NCBI GenBank assembly: GCA_046594885.1
Contig: JBKJRD010000008.1
Span: 1-17,448 of the forward strand
Direction of reading: 5' to 3'
Source: Methylotenera_A sp046594885
GTDB taxonomy: Bacteria > Pseudomonadota > Gammaproteobacteria > Burkholderiales > Methylophilaceae
DNA: 17,448 nucleotides
Within the stretch, counting starts at the first letter, position 1. The number at the start of each line of letters is the position of its first letter. The notes beneath the pieces were generated by a model. That model made no database searches and was not told where the DNA came from. It saw nothing but the letters and a program-made list of their open reading frames with translations. Positions 1 through 7,566 of the stretch are shown piece after piece. The translations under genes and the position numbers were made by a program.

Positions 1-468
1 TTAATTGGTTTTCAAGGTGAATTTTTAACCATGACGCGCGGTACAGGTTTAATGGCGCATATTTTTGATGAATATGCATCGGTTAAACCCGATATGCCAG
101 GTCGTCGCAACGGCGTATTGATTTCAGCGGAACATGGCGAAGCGGTGGCGTATGCGCTGTGGAAACTGCAAGATCGTGGCAAAATGTTTGCGGTGCCTGG
201 TGATAAATTATACGAAGGCATGGTCATTGGTATTCACAGCCGTGATAACGATTTGATTGTTAACCCGATAAAAGGTAAACAATTAACCAACGTGCGTTCA
301 TCTGGCACCGATGAAGCGGTGCGTTTGATCACGCCAATCGCATTAACTTTAGAATCGGCCGTCGAGTTTATTGATGATGATGAGTTGGTCGAAATTACGC
401 CAAAAACAATCCGAATTCGTAAACGTTACTTGCTTGAGCATGAACGTAAACGCTCAATGAAGGATTAG
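1..468 (+). CDS. typA: TypA/BipA ribosome-associated GTPase, C-terminal part (5' end outside window)
   Basis: Frame 1 is open from the first base, so this is the last 155 codons of a longer gene that begins before the window. The visible part is the C-terminal region of TypA/BipA, a translational GTPase related to EF-G that binds the ribosome and helps 50S assembly and growth under stress. Recognisable stretches are FLTMTRGTGLMAHIFDEY, the GRRNGVLIS segment, the AYALWKLQDRG helix, and the family-specific end with NVRSSGTDEA and a basic tail (RIRKRYLLEHERKR). The GTPase domain is not visible. It ends in TAG and is followed by a strong hairpin terminator shared with the convergent LysR gene. 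Identification is from remembered family sequence and is firm. Confidence 0.95.
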   Translation, partial: LIGFQGEFLTMTRGTGLMAHIFDEYASVKPDMPGRRNGVLISAEHGEAVAYALWKLQDRGKMFAVPGDKLYEGMVIGIHSRDNDLIVNPIKGKQLTNVRSSGTDEAVRLITPIALTLESAVEFIDDDELVEITPKTIRIRKRYLLEHERKRSMKD

Positions 469-487
469 TTAACACTCAAAAGCATGC

Positions 488-515
488 AAAAAAGCCAGCG
501 TAAGCTGGTTTTTTT
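488..515. terminator. Bidirectional rho-independent terminator between typA and the LysR gene
   Basis: The stem pairs CCAGC (495-499) with GCTGG (504-508) around a GTAA tetraloop. It is flanked by a run of A on the left and a run of T on the right, so it gives a U-tract in either direction. It lies between two convergent stops (typA at 468, LysR at 514) and can serve both. Confidence 0.88.
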
Positions 516-1422
516 ACGAATTATTAAGGGTTAAGTTGTTGATAAAACCCTGCATACCTACCGTTATTTGTTTTTGATGATGCGTTAATATGGAAAACTT
601 GCGTTTTATCGTGCCGATATTGGTGCGAACAACCATGAGTTTATTAGTTGCTAAGGTATCTTTGACCATAAATTTCGACAGGCAGGCAATGCCTAGTCCA
701 GCAACAGCAGCTTGTTTTATTGCTTCATGGTCATTAAATTGAATGCTACTTTTAAGCTGCCTTATATGTGGTAACAGCGCATGCTCCAAAGCTTCGCGCG
801 TGCCAGATCCAACTTCTCTTAACAACCAATTTTCTGCGTGCAATGCGTTTAACTCTACAATTTGATTATTCATTTTTTGTGCAAGCGGGTGTTTTGGTGA
901 CACGACTAATAAAAGCTCATCTTCTATCCATGACGTTACTTGAAGTTCTGACCGATGGCATACGCCCTCTATCAAACCAATATCCACTTCAAAGTTGACT
1001 AATTTTTCTATGATTTCGCCAGTGTTGGCAACAGTTACTTCTGTAGCTGGAATTTTGTAAGCAATTTCAACACCCTGCGACTGCCAGAAATGCGCTAATA
1101 ATTCGGGCAAAAGATAATTACCAATGGTGAAACTAGCACCTATTTTTAGCTGGCTAGGGGGATTTTTCGTGAATGACAGCTCTAAAATTGTGGCGTTATC
1201 CATTAAAACCAGTGCCTGTGGCAGCATCGCGCGCCCATGATCATTTAGCATTAAACGTTTACCAATACGATCAAATAGCTGTACGTTTAACGCTTTTTCT
1301 AATTCTGCTATTGACGCACTAATGGCTGATTGCGATAAGGCGATGACTTCTGCTGCAGCGGTTGTACTGCCGCTTTGCGCAATAGCGATGAATATTTGTA
1401 GTTGCCTTAATGTAATGCGCAT
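514..1422 (-). CDS. LysR-family transcriptional regulator, YeiE-like
   Basis: A 302-residue LysR regulator. The N-terminal winged helix-turn-helix covers about residues 1-62 (LRQLQIFIAIAQSGSTTAAA, then LSQSAISASIAELEKALN and LFDRIGKRL). The rest is a periplasmic-binding-protein-like effector domain of normal length. I chose the second ATG (1422) because GGAGG sits 6 nt ahead of it; the first in-frame ATG (1428) directly abuts GGAGG with no spacing. The gene is divergent from a yeiH-family exporter, as yeiE is in E. coli, so control of that neighbour is likely. The effector is unknown. A sulfur oxyanion is an inference from the neighbouring sulfite dehydrogenase genes. The symbol is left blank because LysR subfamilies are hard to separate by eye. 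Confidence 0.88.
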   Translation of the reverse strand: MRITLRQLQIFIAIAQSGSTTAAAEVIALSQSAISASIAELEKALNVQLFDRIGKRLMLNDHGRAMLPQALVLMDNATILELSFTKNPPSQLKIGASFTIGNYLLPELLAHFWQSQGVEIAYKIPATEVTVANTGEIIEKLVNFEVDIGLIEGVCHRSELQVTSWIEDELLLVVSPKHPLAQKMNNQIVELNALHAENWLLREVGSGTREALEHALLPHIRQLKSSIQFNDHEAIKQAAVAGLGIACLSKFMVKDTLATNKLMVVRTNIGTIKRKFSILTHHQKQITVGMQGFINNLTLNNS

Positions 1423-1476
1423 ATCCATCCTCCATCATAAAATATTCCGATTAAATTCTCATACCAGTTTTATTGG

Positions 1477-1498
1477 TAGATTATACATAAATAATCTA
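1477..1498. promoter_or_regulatory. Inverted repeat in the lysR/yeiH divergent promoter region; candidate LysR operator
   Basis: TAGATTAT and ATAATCTA form perfect 8-bp arms separated by ACATAA. The site lies in the 148-nt gap between the LysR start (1422) and the yeiH start (1571). Dyads of this size with AT-rich half-sites containing T-N11-A are typical LysR binding sites. Function is inferred from position and symmetry only. Confidence 0.5.
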
Positions 1499-1570
1499 TT
1501 TTATTTATTTACACGATGCCTGTAAAGTGCATCACAACCATCAATAACAAAGTCTCTTAATAACTCACTT

Positions 1571-2620
1571 ATGCAAATGTTAATCAAAAATTATCTGCCA
1601 GGTATTGGGTTAAGTCTAAACATCGCATTAGTCTCACTGCTATTATCTCAAATCACTTGGCTGCAAAATCATGCCATTGGCACACTCAGTATCGCGATTA
1701 TTCTCGGTATATTCTTGGGTAATACGCTGTATTCAAGTATCGCAGCGCACTGCGCAAAAGGGGTATTGTTTTCTAAGCAACGCTTATTACAACTAGGCAT
1801 TATTTTTTACGGCTTTAGATTAACGTTTGCCGATATTGCACATGTAGGTGCGAATGGTGCTTTGATTGATGCACTAGTGCTGACAAGTACCTTTGCCTTA
1901 GCTTGGGTAATAGGCCATAAAGTTTTTAAGTTAGATACAAACACCGTTATTTTAATTGGCGCGGGTAGCTCAATTTGCGGTGCTGCCGCAGTGATGGCGA
2001 CCGAGCCTGTAGTGAAAGGGCATGCTGAGCAAGTGTCTGTTGCAGTCTCTACTGTGCTGGTATTTGGCACAATCAGTATGTTGTTATACCCAGCATTATT
2101 TCAATGGAATTTAAGCTGGCATTTTTTTCCAACTAGTGCTGAAGCATTTGGTGTTTTTACAGGCTCTACCGTGCATGAAGTACCGCAAGTCGTTGCAGCG
2201 GCAAAACCATTGGGCGATGCTGCCACTAACACGGCTGTGATTGCCAAAATGGTACGCGTGATGATGTTAGCGCCATTTTTGATTCTGTTATCACTTTATG
2301 TGGCACGCACTAAATCATCTCATAATCACGCGGAAGTCACATGCAAAGCACCCATTACGATTCCATGGTTTGCCGTTATTTTTATCGCAGTGGCTGGGCT
2401 TAATTCATTGGATTTTATATCTAAAAGCGTAGTCTCGACCGCTGTGAATATTGACACTTTATTGCTTGCGATGGCAATGGCAGGCTTAGGATTGGGTACG
2501 CATTTTTCGGCAATTAAACAGGCTGGTATTAAACCTATGTTGCTGGGTGCGGTTTTGTTTAGCTGGTTAATTATCGGTGGTGCGTTTATCAATATGAGCG
2601 TAACGGCATGGCTTATTTAA
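1571..2620 (+). CDS. yeiH: YeiH/UPF0324-family putative sulfate/sulfite exporter
   Basis: A 349-residue polytopic inner-membrane protein with roughly ten hydrophobic segments. It belongs to the YeiH family (UPF0324, Cons_hypoth698, PF03601), often annotated as a putative sulfate exporter. Family hallmarks are GIFLGNTLY, LLQLGIIFYGFRLTF, the GAGSSICGAAAVMATEPVVK segment in the middle, FGVFTGSTVHEVPQVVAAA, and the late GLGLGTHF segment. There is no clear Shine-Dalgarno sequence before the ATG at 1571; an ATG two codons later is an alternative start. It is divergent from a LysR gene and 115 nt upstream of a block that includes sulfite dehydrogenase genes. This supports a role in sulfur oxyanion export, but the substrate has not been shown by anything in the sequence. 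Confidence 0.87.
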   Translation: MQMLIKNYLPGIGLSLNIALVSLLLSQITWLQNHAIGTLSIAIILGIFLGNTLYSSIAAHCAKGVLFSKQRLLQLGIIFYGFRLTFADIAHVGANGALIDALVLTSTFALAWVIGHKVFKLDTNTVILIGAGSSICGAAAVMATEPVVKGHAEQVSVAVSTVLVFGTISMLLYPALFQWNLSWHFFPTSAEAFGVFTGSTVHEVPQVVAAAKPLGDAATNTAVIAKMVRVMMLAPFLILLSLYVARTKSSHNHAEVTCKAPITIPWFAVIFIAVAGLNSLDFISKSVVSTAVNIDTLLLAMAMAGLGLGTHFSAIKQAGIKPMLLGAVLFSWLIIGGAFINMSVTAWLI

Positions 2621-2735
2621 AAGTTTGCTAGTACGTTGTCAAACATCCACTGATTGAATGTATGCTGCATAAAGTTATTTATCCATTTAATTTACCAACT
2701 TAAAAGTGCCTAATGCATTTAGAAAAGGATCATCC

Positions 2736-3197
2736 ATGTTTAGATTCATCAGCTTTTACACATTATCAGCATTATTGGTTGGCAATGCCCAGGCACAAGA
2801 TACAACACCCTCTATATCCGCGCATGCAGATTGCCCCAGCATCAGCATGAAACACGGCGCCATGACAGTACCTGCGCAACCTTTCGTTGTTAGTAACAGC
2901 ATCTCGTTTGCCGACCTGATGGATCAATCGATGGCCATCATGAATCAAGGCATGGCACAGGCCCCTATGCTCGGCAATCCTGACCATGATTTTGCCAGCA
3001 TGATGATTCCGCATCATCAGGGCGCAGTGGATATGGCAAAGATTGAGCTGCTTTATGGAAAGGACCCGGCACTGCGGCGGCTGGCTCAGGAAATCATCGT
3101 CAGCCAAGGCTCAGAAATCGCAGTGATGCAAATGAGTCTTCAGCAATTCGTTGGCACGCACCCCAATAACACATCAAAAGGCCATCGTCATGAATAA
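2736..3197 (+). CDS. Secreted DUF305-domain protein
   Basis: A 153-residue protein with a cleavable signal peptide (hydrophobic core FYTLSALLVGNAQA, predicted cut after AQA) and a DUF305 domain in the C-terminal half. The DUF305 hallmark is visible: DHDFASMMIPHHQGAVDMAK, with paired His and several Met, then a helix with RRLAQEIIVSQGSEIAVMQ. DUF305 is a four-helix, ferritin-like fold. Its His/Met-rich character suggests metal binding, but its biochemical role is not established. I chose the ATG at 2736 because AAAGGA lies about 6 nt upstream; an upstream GTG (2706) would spoil the signal peptide. The stop overlaps the next gene's start by 8 nt, so the two are probably translationally coupled. 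GC is visibly higher than in the flanking genes. Confidence 0.9.
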   Translation: MFRFISFYTLSALLVGNAQAQDTTPSISAHADCPSISMKHGAMTVPAQPFVVSNSISFADLMDQSMAIMNQGMAQAPMLGNPDHDFASMMIPHHQGAVDMAKIELLYGKDPALRRLAQEIIVSQGSEIAVMQMSLQQFVGTHPNNTSKGHRHE

Positions 3198-4641
3198 ATT
3201 ATTTGCCACGACATTGCTCAAGTTAGCGCTACTGCCCATATTTGCAAACAGCGCTTATGCAGGCCAAGCGCCACTTGCAGCCAGCGCGCCAGACATAACC
3301 ATTAGTAGCAAGGATCGTGTTTACCTGAGCGACCAAACATCTAATACCGTTTCTGTGGTCGATCCACTGACTGAAAAGCTGCTCGGCGTTATCCGTCTGG
3401 GTGATCCTACTCCAGGCAACTTAAGCCCGCTGTATAAGGGCCAGCTATTGGTTCATGGCATGGGTTTCTCGTCTAAGGACAATACGCTGGCAGTGGTGTC
3501 TATAGGCTCAAACTCAGTGTCATTTATCAACACGCAAACCAACCTGGTCAAGCACACCAGCTATATCGGCCGTTCACCGCACGAGGCTATGTTTACGCCT
3601 GATGGTAAGGAAGTATGGGTGACCGTGCGTGGTGAAGATTACATTCAGGTGTTAGATGGCAAGACCTATGCGCCAATTAATCGCATTACCGTGCCCAACG
3701 GGCCGGGCATGACCATATTCTCGCCAGATAAGCCTTACGGTTACGTTTGCTCCAGCTTTTCTCCAGAAACGGTTGTTATCAATATGCAGTCCCACGCTAT
3801 TATTGGCCGTGTTAAACAGGCCTCCCCCTTTTGCCCCGATATTGCGGCAACACCAGACGGCAAGCAGGTTTGGTTGACTTTGAAAGACATAGGCAAGACC
3901 CAAGTAATTAATGCCAGGCCACCATTTAATACCATCGCATTGCTGGATACCGGGCCACTGACTAATCACGTCAATTTCGTCCACAACAGCCATGGCCAGT
4001 TCGCCTATGTCACCATCGGTGGACTCAATATGGTCAAAGTATTCAGCACCGACGAGCATCCGCATCAGGTCGCTAGCATTGCCACTGGCCCATTGCCGCA
4101 TGGTATATGGCCATCTGGTGATGGTACACGTATCTATGCTGGGCTAGAAAACGCCAATGCCGTGGCAGTCATCGATACTTTGAATAATCGGGTGGTCACT
4201 AATATCGATACTGGGCAATCGCCGCAGGGCATGGTGTATATCCCAAATGCAGTGCAGAATGGCAGTGGCCTCGATAACTTGGTTGCCATCGATGAGGCTG
4301 CAGAGGCTGTGCATATAACGCTATGTAGTACAGATGCTAGCAGTGCTCAGACGTCGGTGACGCTGAATAATCAGGGTCTGATTGATTTGTTACAATCTGC
4401 TGTGACCGGGCTGAAACCTAAGAAATCCTATGTGCTGGCGCTTTCAGCAAATATCGATGGATCTGGCACACTTGAGCCCATTGCCAATTTCATGACTAAC
4501 CCTGCGGGCGCGGCGATTGTGACGGCGGTGGGGCCGCTACGCAAGACTGTAACAGGCAATGAAAATGCGCCTAGGCGTTATCTGGTAATTGCCGCTATCA
4601 ATGAGGGCAAGATCGGCCCAGCTTTGCAAGTGCAACGCTAG
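3190..4641 (+). CDS. Secreted YVTN/YncE-type beta-propeller protein
   Basis: A 483-residue exported protein. A signal peptide (LLKLALLPIFANSAYA) is followed by a chain of beta-propeller blades of the YVTN/YncE kind: NTVSVVDPLTEKLLGVIRLG, NSVSFINTQTNLV, SPHEAMFTPDGKEVWVTVRG, DIAATPDGKQVWLTL, GIWPSGDGTRIYAGLENANAVAVIDT and SPQGMVYIPNA. Two Cys near the middle (YVCSSF and SPFCPD) could form a disulfide. After the propeller, about 120 C-terminal residues have no blade pattern and may be a separate beta domain (THSxNxDGSGTL-like texture). The ATG at 3190 lies inside the end of the DUF305 gene. Function is not known; propellers of this type bind proteins or ligands in the periplasm. Higher GC than the genes around the block. 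Confidence 0.85.
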   Translation: MNKLFATTLLKLALLPIFANSAYAGQAPLAASAPDITISSKDRVYLSDQTSNTVSVVDPLTEKLLGVIRLGDPTPGNLSPLYKGQLLVHGMGFSSKDNTLAVVSIGSNSVSFINTQTNLVKHTSYIGRSPHEAMFTPDGKEVWVTVRGEDYIQVLDGKTYAPINRITVPNGPGMTIFSPDKPYGYVCSSFSPETVVINMQSHAIIGRVKQASPFCPDIAATPDGKQVWLTLKDIGKTQVINARPPFNTIALLDTGPLTNHVNFVHNSHGQFAYVTIGGLNMVKVFSTDEHPHQVASIATGPLPHGIWPSGDGTRIYAGLENANAVAVIDTLNNRVVTNIDTGQSPQGMVYIPNAVQNGSGLDNLVAIDEAAEAVHITLCSTDASSAQTSVTLNNQGLIDLLQSAVTGLKPKKSYVLALSANIDGSGTLEPIANFMTNPAGAAIVTAVGPLRKTVTGNENAPRRYLVIAAINEGKIGPALQVQR

Positions 4642-4677
4642 TAACTTTCAGATATGCCAGAAAATTTAAGGAACGCT

Positions 4678-5202
4678 ATGATGCATACTCGATCAGATTT
4701 CAATTATGCCCCTAGTTTTATCTATGCTTTTGTGGCAGGAGCGATCGCCATTGCAATCAATACAGGCGTGCTGCAAATGGCAGACTGGATTCCGTTGCAA
4801 ACCGCGCGCGGCGGGTTACTTAAACTCATTACGCAACTGCTGGGTGACCAGTTCAATAGCAGCGCATTAGCCAGATTTTGGCTTGGTGCCGGCTTGCTCT
4901 CGCCTGATACAGCTATCTTTAAGCTCGGTTTTCATGTGCTGGTGGGGCTGCTTATGGCTGAGTTTTATGCTTTTGTGCTTGAACCTTTGCTTGCAGGTAA
5001 TGCATGGATAAAAGGCCTGATTTATGCCCTCATCGTATGGCTGGCAAACGCTTTTCTTGTATTGCCGCTGACAGGGGAAGGTATCGCTGGGAGCCGACAC
5101 TTGAGTTTGGCAGGCATGGCCTATTTCGCGGCTGCTCATACCGTGTTTTTTGTGTTGTTATCTTTGATTTATGCTCGATTAAAAGATATTGCGATCAATT
5201 AA
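4678..5202 (+). CDS. Unrecognised four-helix inner-membrane protein
   Basis: A 174-residue protein with about four hydrophobic helices: FIYAFVAGAIAIAINTGVL; LGFHVLVGLLMAEFYAFVL; LIYALIVWLANAFLVLPL; and AYFAAAHTVFFVLLSLIYA. I do not recognise the family; a loose resemblance to YagU/DUF1440-type proteins is only an impression. I chose the ATG at 4678 because AAGGA lies 5 nt upstream. An ATG at 4654 is possible but has no such site. The gene starts 36 nt after the propeller gene and ends 39 nt before sorA, so it fits in the same operon. It shares the raised GC of the two genes before it. A membrane anchor or partner for the secreted proteins is a guess. Confidence 0.72.
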   Translation: MMHTRSDFNYAPSFIYAFVAGAIAIAINTGVLQMADWIPLQTARGGLLKLITQLLGDQFNSSALARFWLGAGLLSPDTAIFKLGFHVLVGLLMAEFYAFVLEPLLAGNAWIKGLIYALIVWLANAFLVLPLTGEGIAGSRHLSLAGMAYFAAAHTVFFVLLSLIYARLKDIAIN

Positions 5203-5241
5203 ATATGCTTAAGCTATTAGTTCAAAAGGAGTTACGTCGAT

Positions 5242-6477
5242 ATGAATGTTAATAAAGAAGAAACAATTAAAAACCGCAGGCAGTTTTTACTGGGAGCGGG
5301 GGCTGGTTTATTAAGTCTTATGGTGTCAAATAGATCATGGGCAGCCGTTTCGGAAACCATGCCATTTGGCAATGGTGAGCGCGAAATGATTGCTTATCCA
5401 CAAAAGCGTAAATTGATGCGTATTACCTCACGCCCGCCGCATTTAGAAACGCCGTTTGAAGTGTTTAATGAAAGCGTGCTAACGCCTAATGACGCATTCT
5501 TCGTACGCTATCACTTAGCCAATATGCCGATGTCGATTGACCCAAATACGTATCAACTCACTGTCTCTGGCCATGTGGATAAACCTATTTCACTATCACT
5601 TAACGCCTTAAAAGCCATGAAAAAAGTACAAATGGTTGCGGTAAATCAATGCTCTGGCAACAGTCGCGGCTTTTCTACCCCTAGAGTGTTTGGTGCACAA
5701 CTGGGCAATGGCTCTATGGGGAACGCGCGTTGGGCAGGGGTCACAGTTAAAAGCGTGCTGTCCCTTGCTGGCGTGAAACAAGGCGCTACATTGGTTGCTT
5801 TTAATGGCTTAGATGCGCCTGTGTTACCAACGACTTCTGACTTTATTAAAACATTAGCCATAGAGCATGCCATGGACGGCGAGCCGATGCTAGCTTGGGA
5901 AATGAACGGTGAAGAGTTACCGTTTTTAAATGGCTATCCAATCAAGCTGATCGTGCCAGGTTATTTTGGCACCTATTGGGTGAAACATTTAAGTGACATT
6001 AGGGTGCTTAATACTGCGTTTGAAGGTCATGACAGCTTTTTTATGAACACGGCTTATCGCGTGCCAGATAACGATTGTCTATGTGTGCCAGCAGGTACAG
6101 TGCCATCAAAAACCAAAGCGATTACCAAACTTAAAGTACGCGCTTTTGTCACTAATATCGAGGCAAACCAAAGCCTTAAATTAGGCAACACTGTACGCTT
6201 AAAAGGTATTGCTTTTGATGGCGGCAGTGGCATTAAAAAAGTGGAGTTGTCCACTGATAACGGCGCCAGTTGGCAATTGACTCAACTGGGTCAAGATTTA
6301 GGTCGTTATTCGTTTCGCGGGTGGCAATACAATTATAAGCCCAGCCAAAAAGGTGAGTTGATATTAATGGTTCGCGCAACCAGTCATACAGGTGAAACAC
6401 AACCAATGATGGCAACCTGAAACCCAGGTGGCTATATTCGCAATGCCATTGAAACCACTAAAATTCGTGTTGTTTAG
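5242..6477 (+). pseudogene. sorA: SorA-type sulfite dehydrogenase (molybdenum), interrupted by an in-frame TGA
   Basis: Periplasmic molybdoenzyme of the sulfite oxidase family, which oxidises sulfite to sulfate and passes electrons to cytochrome c. The sequence shows a Tat signal (NRRQFLL, residues 11-17), the molybdopterin domain with Mo-ligand Cys137 (VNQCSGNSRG), PGYFGTYWVKHL near 239-250, and a Mo-co dimerisation domain from about 290. The frame reaches TGA at 6418-6420, giving 392 residues. It then continues NPGGYIRNAIETTKIRVV to a TAG at 6475-6477. The TGA falls where the family has Trp in a W-N-x-x-G motif, so a full-length protein would be 411 residues. The TAG overlaps the sorB ribosome site, as expected of the true gene end. 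AAGGAG at 5226-5231 precedes the ATG. The product could be a truncated active enzyme, a recent nonsense allele, a readthrough product, or a sequencing error. Confidence 0.85.
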
Positions 6478-6485
6478 GAAATATG

Positions 6486-7118
6486 ATGATTAAAAACAGC
6501 TTAATTAACACAGTTATATCACTGTTATTAATGGTTTCAAGCCACGCTTTTGCTGCGCCTAAAACAATGACATTACCGCCAGAAACAGCGCAATTAAAAA
6601 AATCTATTCACCCTGGCTATATAATCGCACAACAAAAATGCAGTATTTGTCACTCTGCCGATTATATTAATTTGCAACCGCCTGGCATGAATCTATCGCA
6701 ATGGACTAAAGAAGTGACTAAAATGCAACATGCTTATGGCGCGCCATTAACTAATCAGGATATTCAAGTCATTAGCGAATATCTTGCCACGACTTACGGT
6801 AACGAAAAGGCCGCAGTGACAACAAAAGTTAAAACTAAAATAGCCGCGCCTGTGAAAACTGCAAACGTGATGGATGTAAAAACTTTGCTCGCTAACAATA
6901 CTTGTTTGAGTTGTCACGCCATTAAGCAAAAAGTGCTTGGCCCTTCTTATCACGATGTGGCAGAGCGCTATCGAAAAAATCCAAAAGCCATAGAAACTGT
7001 GATGGCAAATATTAAAGCAGGTGGTGTGAACAAATGGGGTGCCACACCCATGCCGCCTTTTGCTGGTTTGAGCGATGCGGAATTAAAAGTGCTAGCTAAA
7101 TTTGTGTTAAGTCAATAA
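6486..7118 (+). CDS. Dihaem cytochrome c: SorB-like domain fused to a c551-like domain
   Basis: About 210 residues: a signal peptide ending in SHAFA, then two haem c sites, CSICH (about residue 53) and CLSCH (about 141). The first domain (CSICHSADYINLQPP, then WTKEVTKMQHAYGAPL and ISEYLATTYG) resembles SorB, the cytochrome subunit of sulfite dehydrogenase. After an Ala/Lys/Thr-rich linker, the second domain (NNTCLSCHAIKQKVLGPSY ending TPMPPFAGLSDAELKVL) resembles small class I cytochromes c551/c552, with a Met in TPMPPF as likely axial ligand. It follows sorA directly: AGGAA (6476-6480) overlaps the sorA TAG. That spacing favours the second ATG, 6486, over 6483. It is probably the electron acceptor of SorA, with the second haem domain relaying electrons onward; the relay is inferred. 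Confidence 0.88.
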   Translation: MIKNSLINTVISLLLMVSSHAFAAPKTMTLPPETAQLKKSIHPGYIIAQQKCSICHSADYINLQPPGMNLSQWTKEVTKMQHAYGAPLTNQDIQVISEYLATTYGNEKAAVTTKVKTKIAAPVKTANVMDVKTLLANNTCLSCHAIKQKVLGPSYHDVAERYRKNPKAIETVMANIKAGGVNKWGATPMPPFAGLSDAELKVLAKFVLSQ

Positions 7119-7146
7119 AGTTGTTATTTTAATCGCTGAAACGACT

Positions 7147-7548
7147 ATGCCTGAACATATAAAAAATACTATCGCCAATCCTATTATTGCGGATCCGCGT
7201 GTATTTTTTGCGGCAGAAAGAACCTTGCTGGCTTGGGTGCGCTCTGGTTTGGGAATTATTGCGATTGGTTTTGTGGTGGCAAAATTTGGTTTATTTTTAC
7301 AATTGTTAACCGCACAATATGCACAAAAAGCCGTTTCACAAAGTGCCTTTGCACATTATTTAGGCTCTGCTTTAGTGTTAAGTGGTGTTTTAGTGGTGGT
7401 GCTTGCACAATATAATCATCAGCATTTTTTAAAAACACTGATGCCGCAAGACATTCCTTATCAGGCAATCAAATACTTGCCAATATTGCTGTCAAGCTTA
7501 GTAAGCCTTGTTGGAGTAGTATTGGCAGGCTATCTAGTCTTTACCTAA
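7147..7548 (+). CDS. DUF202 (YidH-like) inner-membrane protein
   Basis: 133 residues with the DUF202 signature near the N-terminus, DPRVFFAAERTLLAWVRSGL. Three hydrophobic segments follow: IIAIGFVVAKFGLFLQ; LGSALVLSGVLVVVLA; and LPILLSSLVSLVGVVLAGYL. DUF202 proteins are small three-helix membrane proteins of unknown function. The gene begins 28 nt after the cytochrome gene on the same strand and is the last of the series, so it is likely co-transcribed with sorAB. It ends 18 nt from the stop of the convergent ybiT gene, with no obvious hairpin between them. Confidence 0.88.
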   Translation: MPEHIKNTIANPIIADPRVFFAAERTLLAWVRSGLGIIAIGFVVAKFGLFLQLLTAQYAQKAVSQSAFAHYLGSALVLSGVLVVVLAQYNHQHFLKTLMPQDIPYQAIKYLPILLSSLVSLVGVVLAGYLVFT

Positions 7549-7566
7549 AAGCCAAATGCACACAGT

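Noticed and set aside
2621..2735. Possible promoter (TTGTCA at 2636, TATGCT at 2661) before the DUF305 gene
   Set aside because: The spacer is 19 nt and the -10 match is poor; too weak to list as a feature, though a promoter somewhere in this 115-nt gap is plausible.
6418..6420. The TGA in sorA as a selenocysteine codon
   Set aside because: The family has Trp, not Cys or Sec, at this position, and I see no clear stem-loop just after it in the expected place.
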